From contig NC_089597.1 of assembly GCF_019320115.1 (NCBI RefSeq), positions 121,940,951 through 122,004,950 of the forward strand: DNA of 64,000 bases, in the 5' to 3' direction. This DNA comes from Miscanthus floridulus. Lineage: Eukaryota; Streptophyta; Magnoliopsida; Poales; Poaceae. Shown piece after piece: positions 43,397 through 56,194 of this stretch. A model generated the notes under the pieces. The model was not told the origin of the DNA. It did no database searches and saw only the letters and a program-made list of their open reading frames with translations. Numbering within the stretch: the first letter of the stretch is position 1; each line of letters opens with the position of its first letter. The position numbers were made by a program, and so were the translations under genes.

Positions 43397-44588
43397 GGCT
43401 ATTACGTTCTTGCTCCTATTTTGAACCCCAATTGTGATTTTACCCTCATTTTCTTTCACTTTGTGATTTTACCCCTGCTTTTCCAAAACGAAGATTCAGT
43501 TTACCCCTACTCCGTGAACAACAGGTAACGGTGTTAGAAAAGTTGAAAGATGACAAGTTTGCCCTTCCGAATATTACGTTTTTGCCCCTATTTCAAACCC
43601 CAATTGTGATTTTATCCTCACTTTCTTACACTGTGTTTTTACCCCTACTTTTCCAAAACGAAGGCTCCGTTTACCCTAATTCTTAACTCAGTTATCTACA
43701 TCCGGATCAAAGCAATTAAAAACTAACAAAAGCCCTGTGAAAAAACAAACTTACCCCTTATCTCTCGGTCGTCTCTCTCAGCGTCGTCCCTCTCAACGCT
43801 AGCAGGCAGCGGGCGCTGGGTGCGGCGGCGGAAGGGTAGCCTCAGGCCGTCGAGCGGGCGCGGCGAGCGGGTGCGTGTGGCCAGACAGAGGAACCGGCAC
43901 GGGCGCGTGCGTCTTAGCCTGACGTGGGCACGCAGCCAGGCACGCGACTCTGCTTGGCACGGGCGCGCGCGGCTTGGCCAGCGTCGCGAGCGCGCGTCTC
44001 CTGAAAGCAGCCGACCATGGAGCCGAAGACCCGCCTCTCTCTCTCAACTCTAGCGGATGGCTGGGTGCGGCGATTGTGGAATGGAGCGCGGACTCACGAT
44101 TCCTTCCACGAGCGCCGCGCCCAGCCATCCGCTAGAGTTGAGAGAGAGGCGGGTCTTTGGCTCCATGGTCGGCTGCTTTCACGAGCCGCGCGCTCGCGAC
44201 GCCAGCCAAGCCATGCATGCCCGCGCCAAGTAGAGCCGCGTGCCTGGCTGTGCGCACCTGCGCCAAGCAGAGCCGCGTGCCTAGTTGTGCGCCCACGTCA
44301 GGCTAAGCTACGCGCGCCCGCGCCGCTTCCTCTACCTGGCCGCACGCGCTCGCTCGCCGCGCCCACCCGATGTTGCCCTTTCGCCACCACTACCGCCGCA
44401 CCCAGCTACCCGCTACCTGCTAGCGTTGAGAGGGACGACCCTGAGAGAGACGATCGAGAGATAAGGGGTAAGTTTGTCTTTTCATAGGGCTTTTGTTAAT
44501 TTTTAATTGTTTTGATCCGGATGTAGATAACTGAGTTAAGAATTAGGGTAAACGGAGCATTCGTTTTGGAAAAGTAGGGGTAAAATCA
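43397..44588. mobile_element. Long foldback element, probably Mutator-like, right end deleted
   Basis: The arms at about 43633-44083 and 44112-44588 are inverted copies of each other: both read TTTTACCCCTACTTTTCCAA, then CCATGGAGCCRAAGACCCGC near the centre. The central ~28 bases also fold. The outer left part (43397-43540) is a direct, diverged repeat of 43567-43700. No transposase is present. The right arm stops at AAAATCA, where the copia LTR fragment starts, so no target duplication can be tested. CpG-rich arms give overlapping but meaningless frames. Confidence 0.75.
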
Positions 44589-45418
44589 CCCGACGACTGC
44601 CATGTGTCCCGATTTCAATGGTCACTTGAGTTGACCAGACACTGGGCTATAATTAACCGGACGCTGAGCCACCAGCGTCTGGTCATTTCTAGTAAGGTTC
44701 TAGAAACGCCTTTTTCCCACCAGACGCGTCAGGTCAAGCTTGATCGGACCCTGCCATCGTCCGGTCAGAGACCATAGCCTCTGAGCACTGTCCGACAATA
44801 GGACCGAACTCACCTCGCCAGCGTCCGATCGCTGAGCAACCCAGCGTCCGGTCGTTTGACCGACACTGGCGTCTACGCTGCCACACTTGATCGGACGCGC
44901 TGGTTCTTCTGAGACCAGCGTCTGGTCACTTAGTGTCTAGCAAGACTAACTCATTTTCATCTCTAACTTCTTCACCCTTGCTCAAATGTGCCAACCATCA
45001 AGTGTATCACCTTGTGCATATGTGTTAGCATATTTTCACAAACATTTTCAAGGGTGTTAGTATTCCACTAGATCATAAATGCATATGCAATGAGTTAGAT
45101 CATCTAGTGGCACTTTGATAACCGCTTTTCGATACAAATTTCACCCTTCTTAATAGTACGGCTATCAAACCTAAATATGATCACACTCTCTAAGTGTCTT
45201 GATCACCAAAATAAAATAACTCCTATAATTTATACCTTTGCCTTGAGCTTTTTGTTTCTCTTTCTTCTTTTCAAGTCCAAGCACTTGATCATCATTATCA
45301 TGCTATGATCTTCATTTGCTTCACCACTTGGAATGTGCTACCTATCTAATGATCAATTGATAAACTAGGTTAGCACTTAGGGTTTCATCAATTCACCAAA
45401 ACCAAACTAGAGCTTTCA
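44589..45418 (-). repeat. 3' LTR of the copia element, truncated
   Basis: Matches 53021-53850 of the 5' LTR with scattered substitutions. About 1,020 bases of the downstream LTR half are missing at the left. Read on the minus strand it starts TGAAAGCTCTAGTTTGG, directly after the polypurine tract AAAAATGGGGAGAT (about 45419-45432). Confidence 0.9.
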
Positions 45419-45432
45419 ATCTCCCCATTTTT

Positions 45433-46630
45433 GGTAATTGATGACAACCCTTATACAAAGATATGAAATAAAATTCAATTAAATCCATGTTGCTTGCCCA
45501 AGCATATTTTCCATATGTAAAAGAATATGGACAAGTTTCATGAACCCTAAATGGTAGCAATTTCTCCCCCTACATATGTGCTAAGAGTTTGGATTGTAGC
45601 TTGCATATATGCTTAGATAGGAAATATATGAGTCAATATCTACCAAATGATGCTAAGGTATAAAAGATGGACCTTTGAAGTATGATACCAATCGAAGTGC
45701 ATCATTATACCATCCTTAGCGTCATGGTTAGCTTGATACCACTTGGAGATACTTGAAAATGAAATCATTAGATATCCTATGCATGCTAGTTTTTCATTTT
45801 ATCATTCAAACCTACAACTAGCATACACCACACAAGCATGGATATTGAAATTTAAAACTTATGACATGCAAGCAAACATATGAAATGCACATTCAAATGC
45901 ACCATACAAGTTTATTGGCTTGCTCCCCCTACTTGTATGCTCAGAATTGCAATTGATCCCTTTCCTTTTATCATATCTCTCCTCTTATATCAAGTTCTCC
46001 CCCTATCACTTGTATCTTTATTTTCTCTTCCCTTTTGTGTTGTCTTTTCACTTATCTTAGTGCACTCTCTCTCTCTCCCCTTTGTCACTTATGTCTTTGT
46101 TTCACTTATATCTTTGTTTCTCTCCCCCTTTATCATCAATGACCACAAAGACTTAAAATATAGATAGTACGACTTGTAGGGTCGAGATTATCAATGTCAA
46201 TCAATGGGGTAAGAATCATTTTTCAAATTTGGTCCAATCTAGATCATTTACCAAAGATATTTAACTCGGTTTGATCCAAGGACAAGCTTCTTCACACCTC
46301 CAAATAAAAGTTATCTTGTACCATGTTGAGTTAAACACTTAAAGTTTATTTTCTAGATTAAACACTAGGTTTACAAAGCCCATAAACATATCATATGCTA
46401 TCACTGGATTAAGTCAAGCATAGAAGCAATAGTGATACCATATAATCATCAAATTCATTTGATTTTTATGAATGAGCCTAATAAAATAGAACCACTTGAA
46501 GGTTCTAAAAAGATTAGAAATGTGACTAGATGCACTAAACATGTCCTTAGCAAGGATGTATGTCATGCCAATCAACTTTTACCTTGAATAGCTCAAAGGA
46601 GAGGCATGTCATATAAGTAGGAGTGCATCA
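45433..46630 (-). other. Non-coding 3' internal region of the copia element
   Basis: AT-rich sequence between the end of pol and the polypurine tract. No env-like frame is evident. Confidence 0.5.
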
Positions 46631-46639
46631 ACACATATT

Positions 46640-49600
46640 TGAGAAATCCAATATGTTCAACTCATTCCTTAGCTTGCAAAACATTTTCTCATCCAATGGC
46701 TTGGTGAATATGTTGGCAAGTTAATCTTCGGTGCCTACACTCTCAATGCAAATATTCCCTTTTTTGTTGGTGATCTCTTATGAAATGTGGCGAATATAAA
46801 TGTGCTTTGTTCTTGCATGTTGAACCGGATTGGTTGTTAGCTTGATTGCACTCTCATTGTCACATAGCAATAGCACTTTCTTGAACTTGATTCCAAAGTC
46901 ACTCAAAGTGGCCTTCATCCAAAGTATTTGTGCACAACAACTACCGGCGGATATGTATTCGGCTTCGGTGGTTGATAATGCAATACTATTTTGCTTCTTT
47001 GATGACCATAAAACAAGTGATCTTCCTAATAATTAACATGTGCCCGAGGTGCTCTTCCTTTCAATCTTGCATCCCACATAATCCGAGTCGGAGTAACCAA
47101 CTAGCTCAAACTTTGCTCCTTTAGGATACCACAAACCAACATTTGGTGTATGCTTTAAGTACCTCAATATTCTCTTTGTAGCCTTCAAATGACTTTCTCT
47201 TGGCGAGCCTTGAAATCTTGCACACATGCATACACTAAACATGATATACGGTCTTAATGCGGTCACATAGAGTAGGCTTCCAATCATAGACCGATACAAC
47301 TTTTAATCCACCATGTTTCCACTTGCATCACTATCCAAGTTGCCATTGGTTCCCATTGGTGTGCTAATGACTTTGTTATCAATCATTCCAAACTTCTTGA
47401 TCATGTCCTTGATGTACTTGCCTTGACTCACAAATGTACCATTCTTCAATTGTTTGATTTGAAGACCAAGAAAGTAACTTAACTCTCCAATCATGGACAT
47501 CTCAAACTCATTAGCCATCATTTTTCTAAACTCATCACAAAAATCTTGATTAGTTGATCCAAATATGATGTCATCAATATATATTTGCAACACAAATAGA
47601 TCTTTTCCAATCTTCTTGATGAAAAGAGTGGTGTCAACCTTGCCCATTGTGAACCCTTTAGAGAGTAGGAAATCCCTCAATCTCTCATACCATGCTCTAG
47701 GTGCTTGCTTCAAACTATACAATGTTTTCTTCAACTTGTACACATGGTTGGGCTTCTTATCATCTTCAAAACTGGGAGGTTGCTCAACATATACTTCTTC
47801 ATTGATGTAGCCATTGAGAAATGCACTCTTAATATTCATCTGATAGAGCTTTATGTTGTGGGCACAAGCATAGGATAGCAAGATTCTAATTGCTTCCAAT
47901 CTAGCAACCGAGGCATATGTTTTTCTAAAGTCAAGACCTTCAACTTATGTATAGCCTTGTGCTACCAATCTTACTTTGTTCCTTACAACTATCCCATCTT
48001 GATCTTGCTTGTTTCTAAAGACCTATTTGGTTCCAATCACATTATATCCCTTTGGTCTTTCTACCAACTTCCATACTTGATTTCTTGTGAAGTTATTCAA
48101 TTCTTCATGCATAGCATTCACCCAATCAATATCCTTCAATGCTTTATCTATCTTCTTTGGTTCAATGGATGATACAAATGAGAAGTGTTCACAAAATAAT
48201 GCTAATCTTGATCTTGTTTGTACACCTTTAGAAATATCACAAATGATAGTGTCCAATTAATGATCCCTTATAATATTTGTAGGTTGAAGTATTGGAACTT
48301 GATTGCTTGCACTTGCTTAATCATTGGATTGAGATGATGTACTAGCCACTTGATCTTGTTCATTGGCATGAGATCCACTTGCACTAACTTGATTTGTATC
48401 ATCTTGCACATTTGAGTTAGAAAGCACTTGCACTTGATCATCTTCATCATCATTCACTTGCTTAGGCCTCAATTCACCAATATCCATGTTCTTCATGGAA
48501 TTTGAAAGTTGAATGCCTCTAACATCTTCCAAGTTCTTATTCTCTACTTGTGAACCCTTGGTTTCATCAAATTCAACATTATGAACTTCCTCAAGAGTAC
48601 CACTATCCAAATTCGAAACTCTATATGCTTTGCTTGTAGTGGAATAACCAAGTAGGAATCCTTTATCATATTTCTTGTCAAACTTGCCCAATCTTGTGCC
48701 TTTCTTCAAGATATAGCATTTGCAACCAAAGATCCAAAAATATGCAATGTTGGGCTTTCTACCATTCAAGAGCTCATATGGTGTCTTCTCTTTCAATCGG
48801 TGACAATAGAGGCGATTGCTACAATAGCAAGCCGTGTTGATAGCTTCGGCCCAAAAAAGATTTACTCACATTGTACTCACTAAGCATAGACCTTGCCATA
48901 TCAATGAGTGTTCTATTCTTCCTCTCAACAAGGCCATTTGATTGAGGTGTGTACTTAGCCAAGAATTGATGTCTAATTTCAAATTCATCATATAACTCAT
49001 CAATTCTAGTGTTCTTAAACTCACTACCATTGTCACTTCTAACTCTCTTGATGGTTGTTTCAAACTTATTATGAATGCCTTTGACAAATGATGTGAATGT
49101 TGCAAATACATCACTTTTGTCCACTAGAAAGAATACCCATATGTATTTAGTGTAGTCACCCACTATCACAAATTCATATTTATTTCCACCGATACTAGTG
49201 TATTGTGTTGGCCCAAACAAATCCATATGCAATAACTCAAATGCTTTACTAGTACTCATCATGCTTTTCTTAGGATGGGTGTTTCCAACTTGTTTGCCGG
49301 CTTGACAAGAGCTACAAAGTTTATCTTTCTCAAACACAACATCTTTCAAGCCTCTAACCAAGTCATGCTTAACCAATCTATTCAATTGTTTCATTCTAAC
49401 ATGATCAAGCCTTCTATGCCATAACCAACCCATACTAGACTTAATGAACAAGCATGTAGATAATCTAGCTTCACTAGTATTGAAATCAACCAAGTATAGG
49501 TTCTCATATCTAAAGCCTTTGAAGATCAAGTTAGAGCCATCTACACTTATGATCTCTATATTATCTACCCCAAATATGCATTTGAATCCAAGATCACACA

Positions 49601-51943
49601 ATTGAGCCACGGATAGCAAATTGAAGTTTAAGCTCTCTACTAGCAACACATTTGATATGCTCATGTCATTGGATATTATAATCTTACCAAGCCCTTTGAC
49701 CTTGCCTTTGTCATTGTCACCAAATGTGATACTATCATAACCATCATTGCCATTGGTGTTGATTGAGTTGAATATTCTTGCATCACCGGTCATGTGTTGA
49801 GTACACCCACTATCAAGAACCCAATGTCTTCCTTTGGTTTTGTAATTGACCTATAAAAGAAGATCAATTCCTTTTAGGTATCCAAACTTGTTTGGGTCCT
49901 TAAAGGTTAGTCACTAAGCTCTTTGGTACCCAAATGACTTTCTTCCTTGAGCCCATTCATGGTTTACCAATGAACTTAGCCTTTACACCATTTGTACCCT
50001 TAGTAAGCATATAGCATGAATCAAGCTTTATGAAGGATACATTAGCATTTGTGCTCTTGTTTTTGCATTCATACTCCTTATGACCCACTTGCTTGCAACT
50101 AGTGCAAAACCGACCATTGTTCTTCATAAAACTAGTCTTGTGAGAAGCAAAAGCTGCTTTGCCTTTCTTGGGGGTATAGCCCAATCCCTCTTTGTAGAGA
50201 GAGGCTCTTTGGCTACCTAAGCACATAAGCAAGCGGTCCTCACCACCATAAGCTTTAGCTAAGGTGTGAGTGAGCTTATTGACCTCCTTCTTAAGGTTCT
50301 CATTCTCAACCACTAGTGAGGTGTCACAAGTGAGACCATCACTACTAGATGATGTAGAAGTGGAGGTGTTACAAGAAGGGTTAGTAGGAGTAACAATGAT
50401 AGGTATAGATAGTGATTCATCAATTATATCATAAGTTAAACCTACATTGCAAGTTTCAACATGCTTCTTTTTATTTTGCTCATCAAGCAAAGATGAATGA
50501 GCCTTTGCAAGCTTTTTGTGAGCTTTGCCAAGCTTCTCATGGGTTTCCTCTAGCCTCTCATGAGATGAATTGAGCTCATCAAAGGCTTGCTTAAGATCCT
50601 TTAGTTCCTTATGCAAGCTTTTGCATTCCCTTCTCTTGATGTCAAAGTGTTCTCTAGCATGTCAAATAATTCATCTTTAGTAGGTTCATCAATATCACTA
50701 TCACTATCATTTTCATTTTCATGTTCATTTTTTCATCATCATGTTCTTTATCACTTTCATCATCACAAGATTGTACCTTAGTGGCCTTAGCCATGAAGCA
50801 TTATAAATATTCAAAGAGAGAAGGCTTCTCATTGATAGCAATGCTTGCAAGAACCTTCTTCTTGGTGGTCTTGTTATTATCACTATCATCATCATCATCA
50901 CTTGAGGAAGCATCACTATCCCAAGTGACTACATATGAACCACCCTTCTTCTTGAATGCCATCTTGTCCTTCTTCTCTTTCTTTTCCTTCTTTTCCTTCT
51001 TCTTGTTCTTTTTGTTGTCATCATCATTGTCGCTATTGTATGGGTATTGAGCAACAAGATGATCTTTGCTTCCACACTTGAAGCACCTTCTTGACTCTTC
51101 TTTGTTCTTGGATGAAGACTTCTTTCTTCTAGCACGATAGCCCTTCTTCACCATAAACTTGCCAAATCTCTTGACAAAGAGAGCCATCTTCTCATTATCA
51201 TCATCATCATCATCCCAAGATTCATCTTCTTCACTTGATGTTTCTTGCTTAGCTTTGCCCTTGGATGATGTGGCTTTGAATGCCATGCTCTTCTTCTTGT
51301 CATCCTTCTTGTCATTTTTCTTCTACTTCTTTTCTTCCTTCTCATCATCATCTCTATAAGTATCATCGGTCATTATATCTTCTAATACTTGGTTTGGTGT
51401 CATGGTGTCCAAACCGCTTCTTACTAAAATGGTGACCAATGTACCAAATCTTGAAGGTAAGCATCTCAAGAACTTATAGGAGAAGTCCTTATCCTTCACC
51501 TCTTCTCCAAGTGCTTTGAGATCATTGACAAGCACTTGAAGCCTATGGAACATCTTCGGCACACTCTCATCCTCCTTCATCTTGAAGCTTGCAAACTTCT
51601 CTTTGAGGATATATGCCTTAGCACCCTTTATGGCTTGAGTGCCCTCAAATGATTCTTCCAACTTCTTCCAAGCTTCATGTGCCATCTCAATATTCTAGAT
51701 TTGCTCAAATGTTCTTTCATCAATTGCATCATGAATAGCACTTAGAGCAATGCCATTGTTTTAGAGAAGCACTTCTTCGGCCGCGGTGGGATTCTCCGGA
51801 TCACCAATCTCAATTTTGGTTTCTACCACCTTCCACACCTTTCTATTGATTGACTTGATGTGTGTGATCATCTTTGACTTCCAATAAGGATAATTTATGC
51901 CATCAAATTGGGGTGGCTTCTTGGTGTTGTTGATTTGAGCCAT
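46640..51943 (-). pseudogene. copia gag-pol (multiple stops and frameshifts)
   Basis: Minus-strand reading starts at 51943 with MAQINNTKKPPQFDGINYPY (DUF4219/UBN2-type gag). It passes a first knuckle near 51085 (CFKCGSKDHLVAQYP, last Cys now Tyr), a Lys-rich and Asp/Ser-rich stretch, a coiled coil (about 50616-50490), and a second knuckle CTSCKQVGHKEYEC near 50110. Protease DSGCTQHMTGD is near 49800. Pre-integrase LWHRRLDHV precedes integrase with LHMDLFGP, RSDNGSEF and GLVERKNRT (49400-48880). RT carries YIDDIIFGS near 47580, and RNase H remnants reach about 46650. The frame changes between 50801 and 50616, 49957 and 49793, and 48819 and 48796, with additional in-frame stops. It cannot make a polyprotein. 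Confidence 0.88.
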
Positions 51944-51986
51944 TTTTACACCAAAGGTTGTTAAGCCTTAAATCATGGTGACCTCG

Positions 51987-51998
51987 GCTCTGATACCA
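51987..51998 (-). promoter_or_regulatory. Primer-binding site (initiator Met tRNA)
   Basis: Minus-strand TGGTATCAGAGC, two bases inside the 5' LTR, is complementary to the 3' end of plant initiator methionine tRNA. Confidence 0.9.
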
Positions 51999-52000
51999 AT

Positions 52001-53850
52001 TGAAAGGTCCTAATGGCTAGAGGGGGTGAATAGCCTAATAAAATTTCTACAACAACACTTAACAAAGTAGTTAGACAATTATGAGGTGAAGCAAGTGCTG
52101 CGCTAGCCTACTCAAAATGCAAGCCACCTACCACAATTCTAGTTTAGATAGTGTCTATTCACATAATAGCTATGACACTACTCTATGTTAGTGTGCTCTC
52201 AAAGGCTAACTAAAGAGCCACACCAACCAAGCAAGCAAGCTCTCATAACTAGATACACTAAAGAGCTTGACAACTAGTTTGCGGTAATATAATGAGAGTG
52301 ATCAAGAAGGTTATACCGACATGTAGATGAAGGAACTAATCAATCACAAGGATGAATAACAATAAAGACCAATCACCTCGGAATCAATGATGAACACAAT
52401 GATTTTTTTATCGAGGTTCACTTGCTTGCCGGCAAGCTAGTCCTCGTTGTGACGATTCACTCACTTGGAGGTTCACACGCTAATTGGCTTCACACGCCAA
52501 ACCCTCAATAGGGTGCCACACAACCAACACAAGATGAGGATCACACAAGCCATGAGCAATCCACTAGAGTACCTTTTGGCTCTCCACCGGGGAAAGGTCA
52601 AGAACCCCTCATAATCACCACGATAGGAGCCGGAGACAATCACCAACCTCCGCTCGACGATCTTCGCTGCTCCAAGCCATCTAGGTGGCGGCAACCACCA
52701 AGAGTAACAAGCGAAATTCACAATGAAACACGAACACCAAGTGCCTCTAGATGCAATTACTCAAGCAATGCACTTGGATTTACTCCCAATCTCACAAAGA
52801 TGATGAATCAATGATGGAGATGAGTGGGAGGGCTTTGGCTAAGCTCATAAGGTTGCTATGTCAATGAAAATGGCCAAAAGTGTGAGTTTCAATCGGCCAT
52901 GGGGCTTAAATAGACGTCCCCACGAAATAGAGTCATTGTACCCCTTCACTGGGCACAACACGGGCTGACCGGACGCTCCGGTCATATTGACCGGACGCTG
53001 GACCACAGCGTCCGGTCGCCCGACGACCGCCATGTGTCCCGATTTCAACGGTCACTTGAGTTGACCGAACACTGTGCTATAATTAACCGGACGCTGAGCC
53101 ACCAGCGTCCGGTTGTTTCTAGTAAGGTTCCAGAAATGCATTTTTCCCACCAGACGCGTCCGGTCAAGCTTGACCGGACCCTGCCATCATCTGGTCAGAG
53201 ACCCTAGCCTCTGAGCACTGTCTGACAATTGGACCAGACTCACCTCGCTAGCGTCTAGTTGCTGAGCGACCCAGCGTTCGGTCGTTTGACCGACACTGGC
53301 ATCTACGCTGCCACACTTGACCAGACGCGCCGGTTCTTCTGAGACCAGTGTCCGGTCACTTAGTGACCAGCAAGATTAACTCCTTTTCATCTCTAACTTC
53401 TTCACCCTTGCTCAAATGTGCCAACCATCAAGTGTATCACCTTGTGCACATGTGTTAGCATATTTTCACAATCATTTTCAAGGGTGTTAGTATTCCACTA
53501 GATCCTAAATGCATATGCAATGAGTTAGAGCATCTAGTGGCACTTTGATAACTGCTTTTCGATATGAGTTTCACCCCTCTTAATAGTACGGCTATCAAAC
53601 CTAAATGTGATCACACTCTCTAAGTGTCTTGATCACCAAAACAAAATAGCTCCTATGGTTTATACCTTTGCGTTGAGCTTTTTATTTTTCTCTTTCTTCT
53701 TTCCAAGTCCAAGCACTTGATCATCATCATCATGCTATGATCTTCATTTGCTTCACCACTTGGAATGTGCTACCTATCTCATGATCACTTGATAAACTAG
53801 GTTAGCACTTAGGGTTTCATCAATTCACCAAAACCAAACTGGAGCTTTCA
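52001..53850 (-). repeat. 5' LTR of the copia element (1,850 bp)
   Basis: On the minus strand it begins TGAAAGCTCCAG and ends GGACCTTTCA, giving TGAAAG/CTTTCA ends. A block at 52965-53360 has many ACCGGAC/GTCCGGT half-sites in both orientations, the palindromic repeat type known from Sirevirus LTRs. Confidence 0.9.
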
Positions 53851-54768
53851 CCGACATCGGCCAGCGGTGGCTAGGCTCTGCCTTGGTCAGCCACGATGGC
53901 GCGACGCGTCTCGGCCATCAGAGCCCGATTCGTAGGTCTGACAACGCGACTTCGATGCCTCTAAGCTCCTAAACCACGGCGATTTAGTGAACGATGCAAA
54001 AACAAAATTTGTAGAGCTATGTACGGGCTACAACATTGCTTCAGTAACCATCTCCTAATTCACAACGGTTATGGAGTTAATTCATCCCAAGGTCAGCCAC
54101 AACAAACTGTTAACTCAGTTAGGACTTAGAAAATTTCCTAAGTGCCAAAATTAGTGTTTTGCTGATTTTTGTGAGCTCAAAATGACCAAGCTAGGCACTG
54201 AATTAGCTCAAGACCCAAAAATAAAAGTTGTTGCTCTACTCAAATGCTACAACTTTGCTTTAGGGTACTCATCCATGCAAAGGCTCTATAATATAGTTCA
54301 ACCTAGGTCAAATATACCACTTGAAAATGATGACTTACACTATAACTATGACTTAGAGACCAAACTAGCCTTAGTCATGAATACCAAAGTTATTCATAGT
54401 GACATTCTAAACATGTTTAAGGTATTCCTAAGGTCACACAAGCATTTTATATATTGAATACATATAATACTTCCTAGGTCAACAAGCGTATCATCACTTA
54501 TGAGCTTAATTAGATAAAGTGATCTACATGAACATTGTTCCATTAGTCATCCTAAATGTAGCTAAGGTGCTTTAGTGACCAACATCAACCACTTGCACTT
54601 ATTCACACATGATCATAAGCATACACATATGGAAACATAAAATAACAAGGCATGTTTCACATGTTTCAATTGTACGTTTCACATGTAAAAGCTTAAATAT
54701 GAAGGCTTGATGATTATGCTCATGCAATGCAAGTGAAATTATGCAAGCCTAACACCTAGGGTGTTACA
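53851..54768 (-). repeat. Gypsy LTR fragment (minus strand) interrupted by the copia element
   Basis: Read on the minus strand it starts TGTAACACCCTAGGTGTTAG and continues with TGCATGAGCATAATCATCA, like the start of the LTR at 5940 (TATAACACCTCGGTGTTAAG, GAGCATAATCATCATCACC). Only the first 918 bases remain. The copia element follows directly. Confidence 0.75.
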
Positions 54769-55021
54769 GCTTGCTCCTTTCCAAATCTGGTCGGTGATAA
54801 AGCAGGGCAAGAGATCTGACTGGCATAAACACTTCAGTTGGTAAGTCACAAGTCTCATAACTGAACTTCAATTTTTGCAAATATATATGAACTTTTATTT
54901 ATGTACGGATGGACAACTTAATTCCTTGTTTGGTCTCTACTATATATTAGGTGGTAAACATCTGTAAAGTGAACCTGCAACATATTTGAGTATCCCTAGT
55001 TGGTTTTCCATTGTGTTAGTC

Positions 55022-55303
55022 ATGGATCCAAACTATCAACGACGATCACAAAATGAAGATGAGTTCATGTTGTTTGTTGTCCCTACAATACAAGAATCAT
55101 CACAGCCATCATCTAGTAAGAATCTCATACATACATCAAAACTATTAGGAGCTGAGCGTGTTCATGAAATCTTAACAGGCCACGAGAGCCTAAGTAAAAG
55201 GTACTTCCGAATGGAAGTTAGTGTTTTCCAAGCTTTGATCAATAAGTTGCGTGAGAAGCAACTACTTGCTGATTCAAGAGCTCATGCTTCGTTTCCTGTA
55301 AAA
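55022..55303 (+). pseudogene. PIF/Harbinger transposase N-terminal fragment
   Basis: From MDPNYQRRSQNEDEFMLFVV the frame reaches LLGAERVHEILTGHESLSKR, then YFRMEVSVFQALINKLREKQ and LLADSRAHASFPV. This matches the DUF8040-type N-terminal region of plant HARBI1-like nucleases (G-H-x-x-R-x-x-x-x-F-R-M pattern). The frame ends at AAATAG, where a MITE remnant starts, so the DDE nuclease is absent. Confidence 0.65.
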
Positions 55304-55437
55304 TAGGGCACATGAATGGAATCCTAAGGAATTCTTCCTTTACTTTCCCTGTGAACCAAAGAGACACATAGGAATCAATCCTTAGGAAACTCAATCCTCC
55401 AAAATTCCTTTGTTCCCCTGCAATCCAAAGGGCCCCT
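55304..55437. mobile_element. MITE remnant that truncates the Harbinger fragment
   Basis: GGAATCCTAAGGAATTCTTCC pairs with the complementary region AATCCTTAGGAAACTC to AATTCCTTTG, and the right end is CAATCCAAAGGGCCCC. The left terminus is degraded. Confidence 0.5.
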
Positions 55438-56128
55438 AAACTTTTGAAAACCAGATATTTAACCCCTCATAGTGGTTTTGTATCCAGTTTTGATTAGGCG
55501 GCAGTCCTAGCTGGCATCAGATGCTATCGTGGTGTGAGGCCGGGCACATGTTCTTTTTCCGGCCGTTGCATTATGCTACTGTTCCTTGCTCTGCCGCCTC
55601 TGCTATGCCATGCCCATCGCCCGTCCCTTGTTCGTTGGCTTCCTTGGCACCAAATTCCACTAGCTGAGCCACCCATACCTTCCCTTGTCTCGGTGGTACG
55701 TGCTGCTCCCTAGGTGGCCGGGCTAGGGAGTTTGCAGTCACGTAAGTTGGCGGCATCGTCCAAGTCCCAACCCGCACCATAGCTGCACCGTGTTCATCGC
55801 CGACCACGCCGCCAACACAAACGCCATGTTGCCACGCCCAAAGCTGTGCTGAATGCTGCCGCCGCATGAGAGCGCTCTGTTGCCGATGCAGCTAGCTGCC
55901 TCGTGCTGGAGCACCGCCTCCTGTGCACACTAGTCAGCAGCACGCGGCTCTCGACGGCGGACACGAACTCTGGTGGCAGCACGGTGGAGTCACCTTGACT
56001 AGGTCCAGACGGATGTTCACACGAATGGGTACCCACTATCGGCCAGAGGGAAGGTCCAGACCCCGCCGGGCGAACTCGAGCAGCTGGCAGCTGCGAGTTT
56101 GTCATCACCGTGATGCTTTCATAGTTCA
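55438..56128. other. No gene seen
   Basis: GC-rich spacer before the CACTA element. The longest frames have no domain and are on both strands, as expected from composition. Confidence 0.4.
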
Positions 56129-56194
56129 TACTAGTAGAGAATAGATCTTTGATCCTCGGCTAAAATGGGCTCTAGTCCTAGAATTTTTTGCGTC

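Larger units (their letters stand above)
44589..53850 (-). mobile_element. Ty1/copia Sirevirus-like retrotransposon (minus strand)
   Basis: On the minus strand the order is 5' LTR (53850-52001), iMet primer site, gag with two zinc knuckles, protease, integrase, RT, RNase H, polypurine tract and a truncated 3' LTR (45418-44589). Integrase before RT defines copia. Evidence for the Sirevirus lineage is the long gag with Lys-rich and coiled-coil parts and the ACCGGAC palindromes in the LTR. Several stops and frameshifts disable it. It interrupts a minus-strand gypsy LTR whose start lies at 54768. Confidence 0.9.

Noticed and set aside
43799..44487. Frames in the foldback element
   Set aside because: They are products of CpG-rich inverted arms, mirrored on both strands.
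50721..51359. Plus-strand Ser/Phe-rich membrane-like frames
   Set aside because: They are the complement of the Lys- and Asp/Ser-rich region of copia gag.
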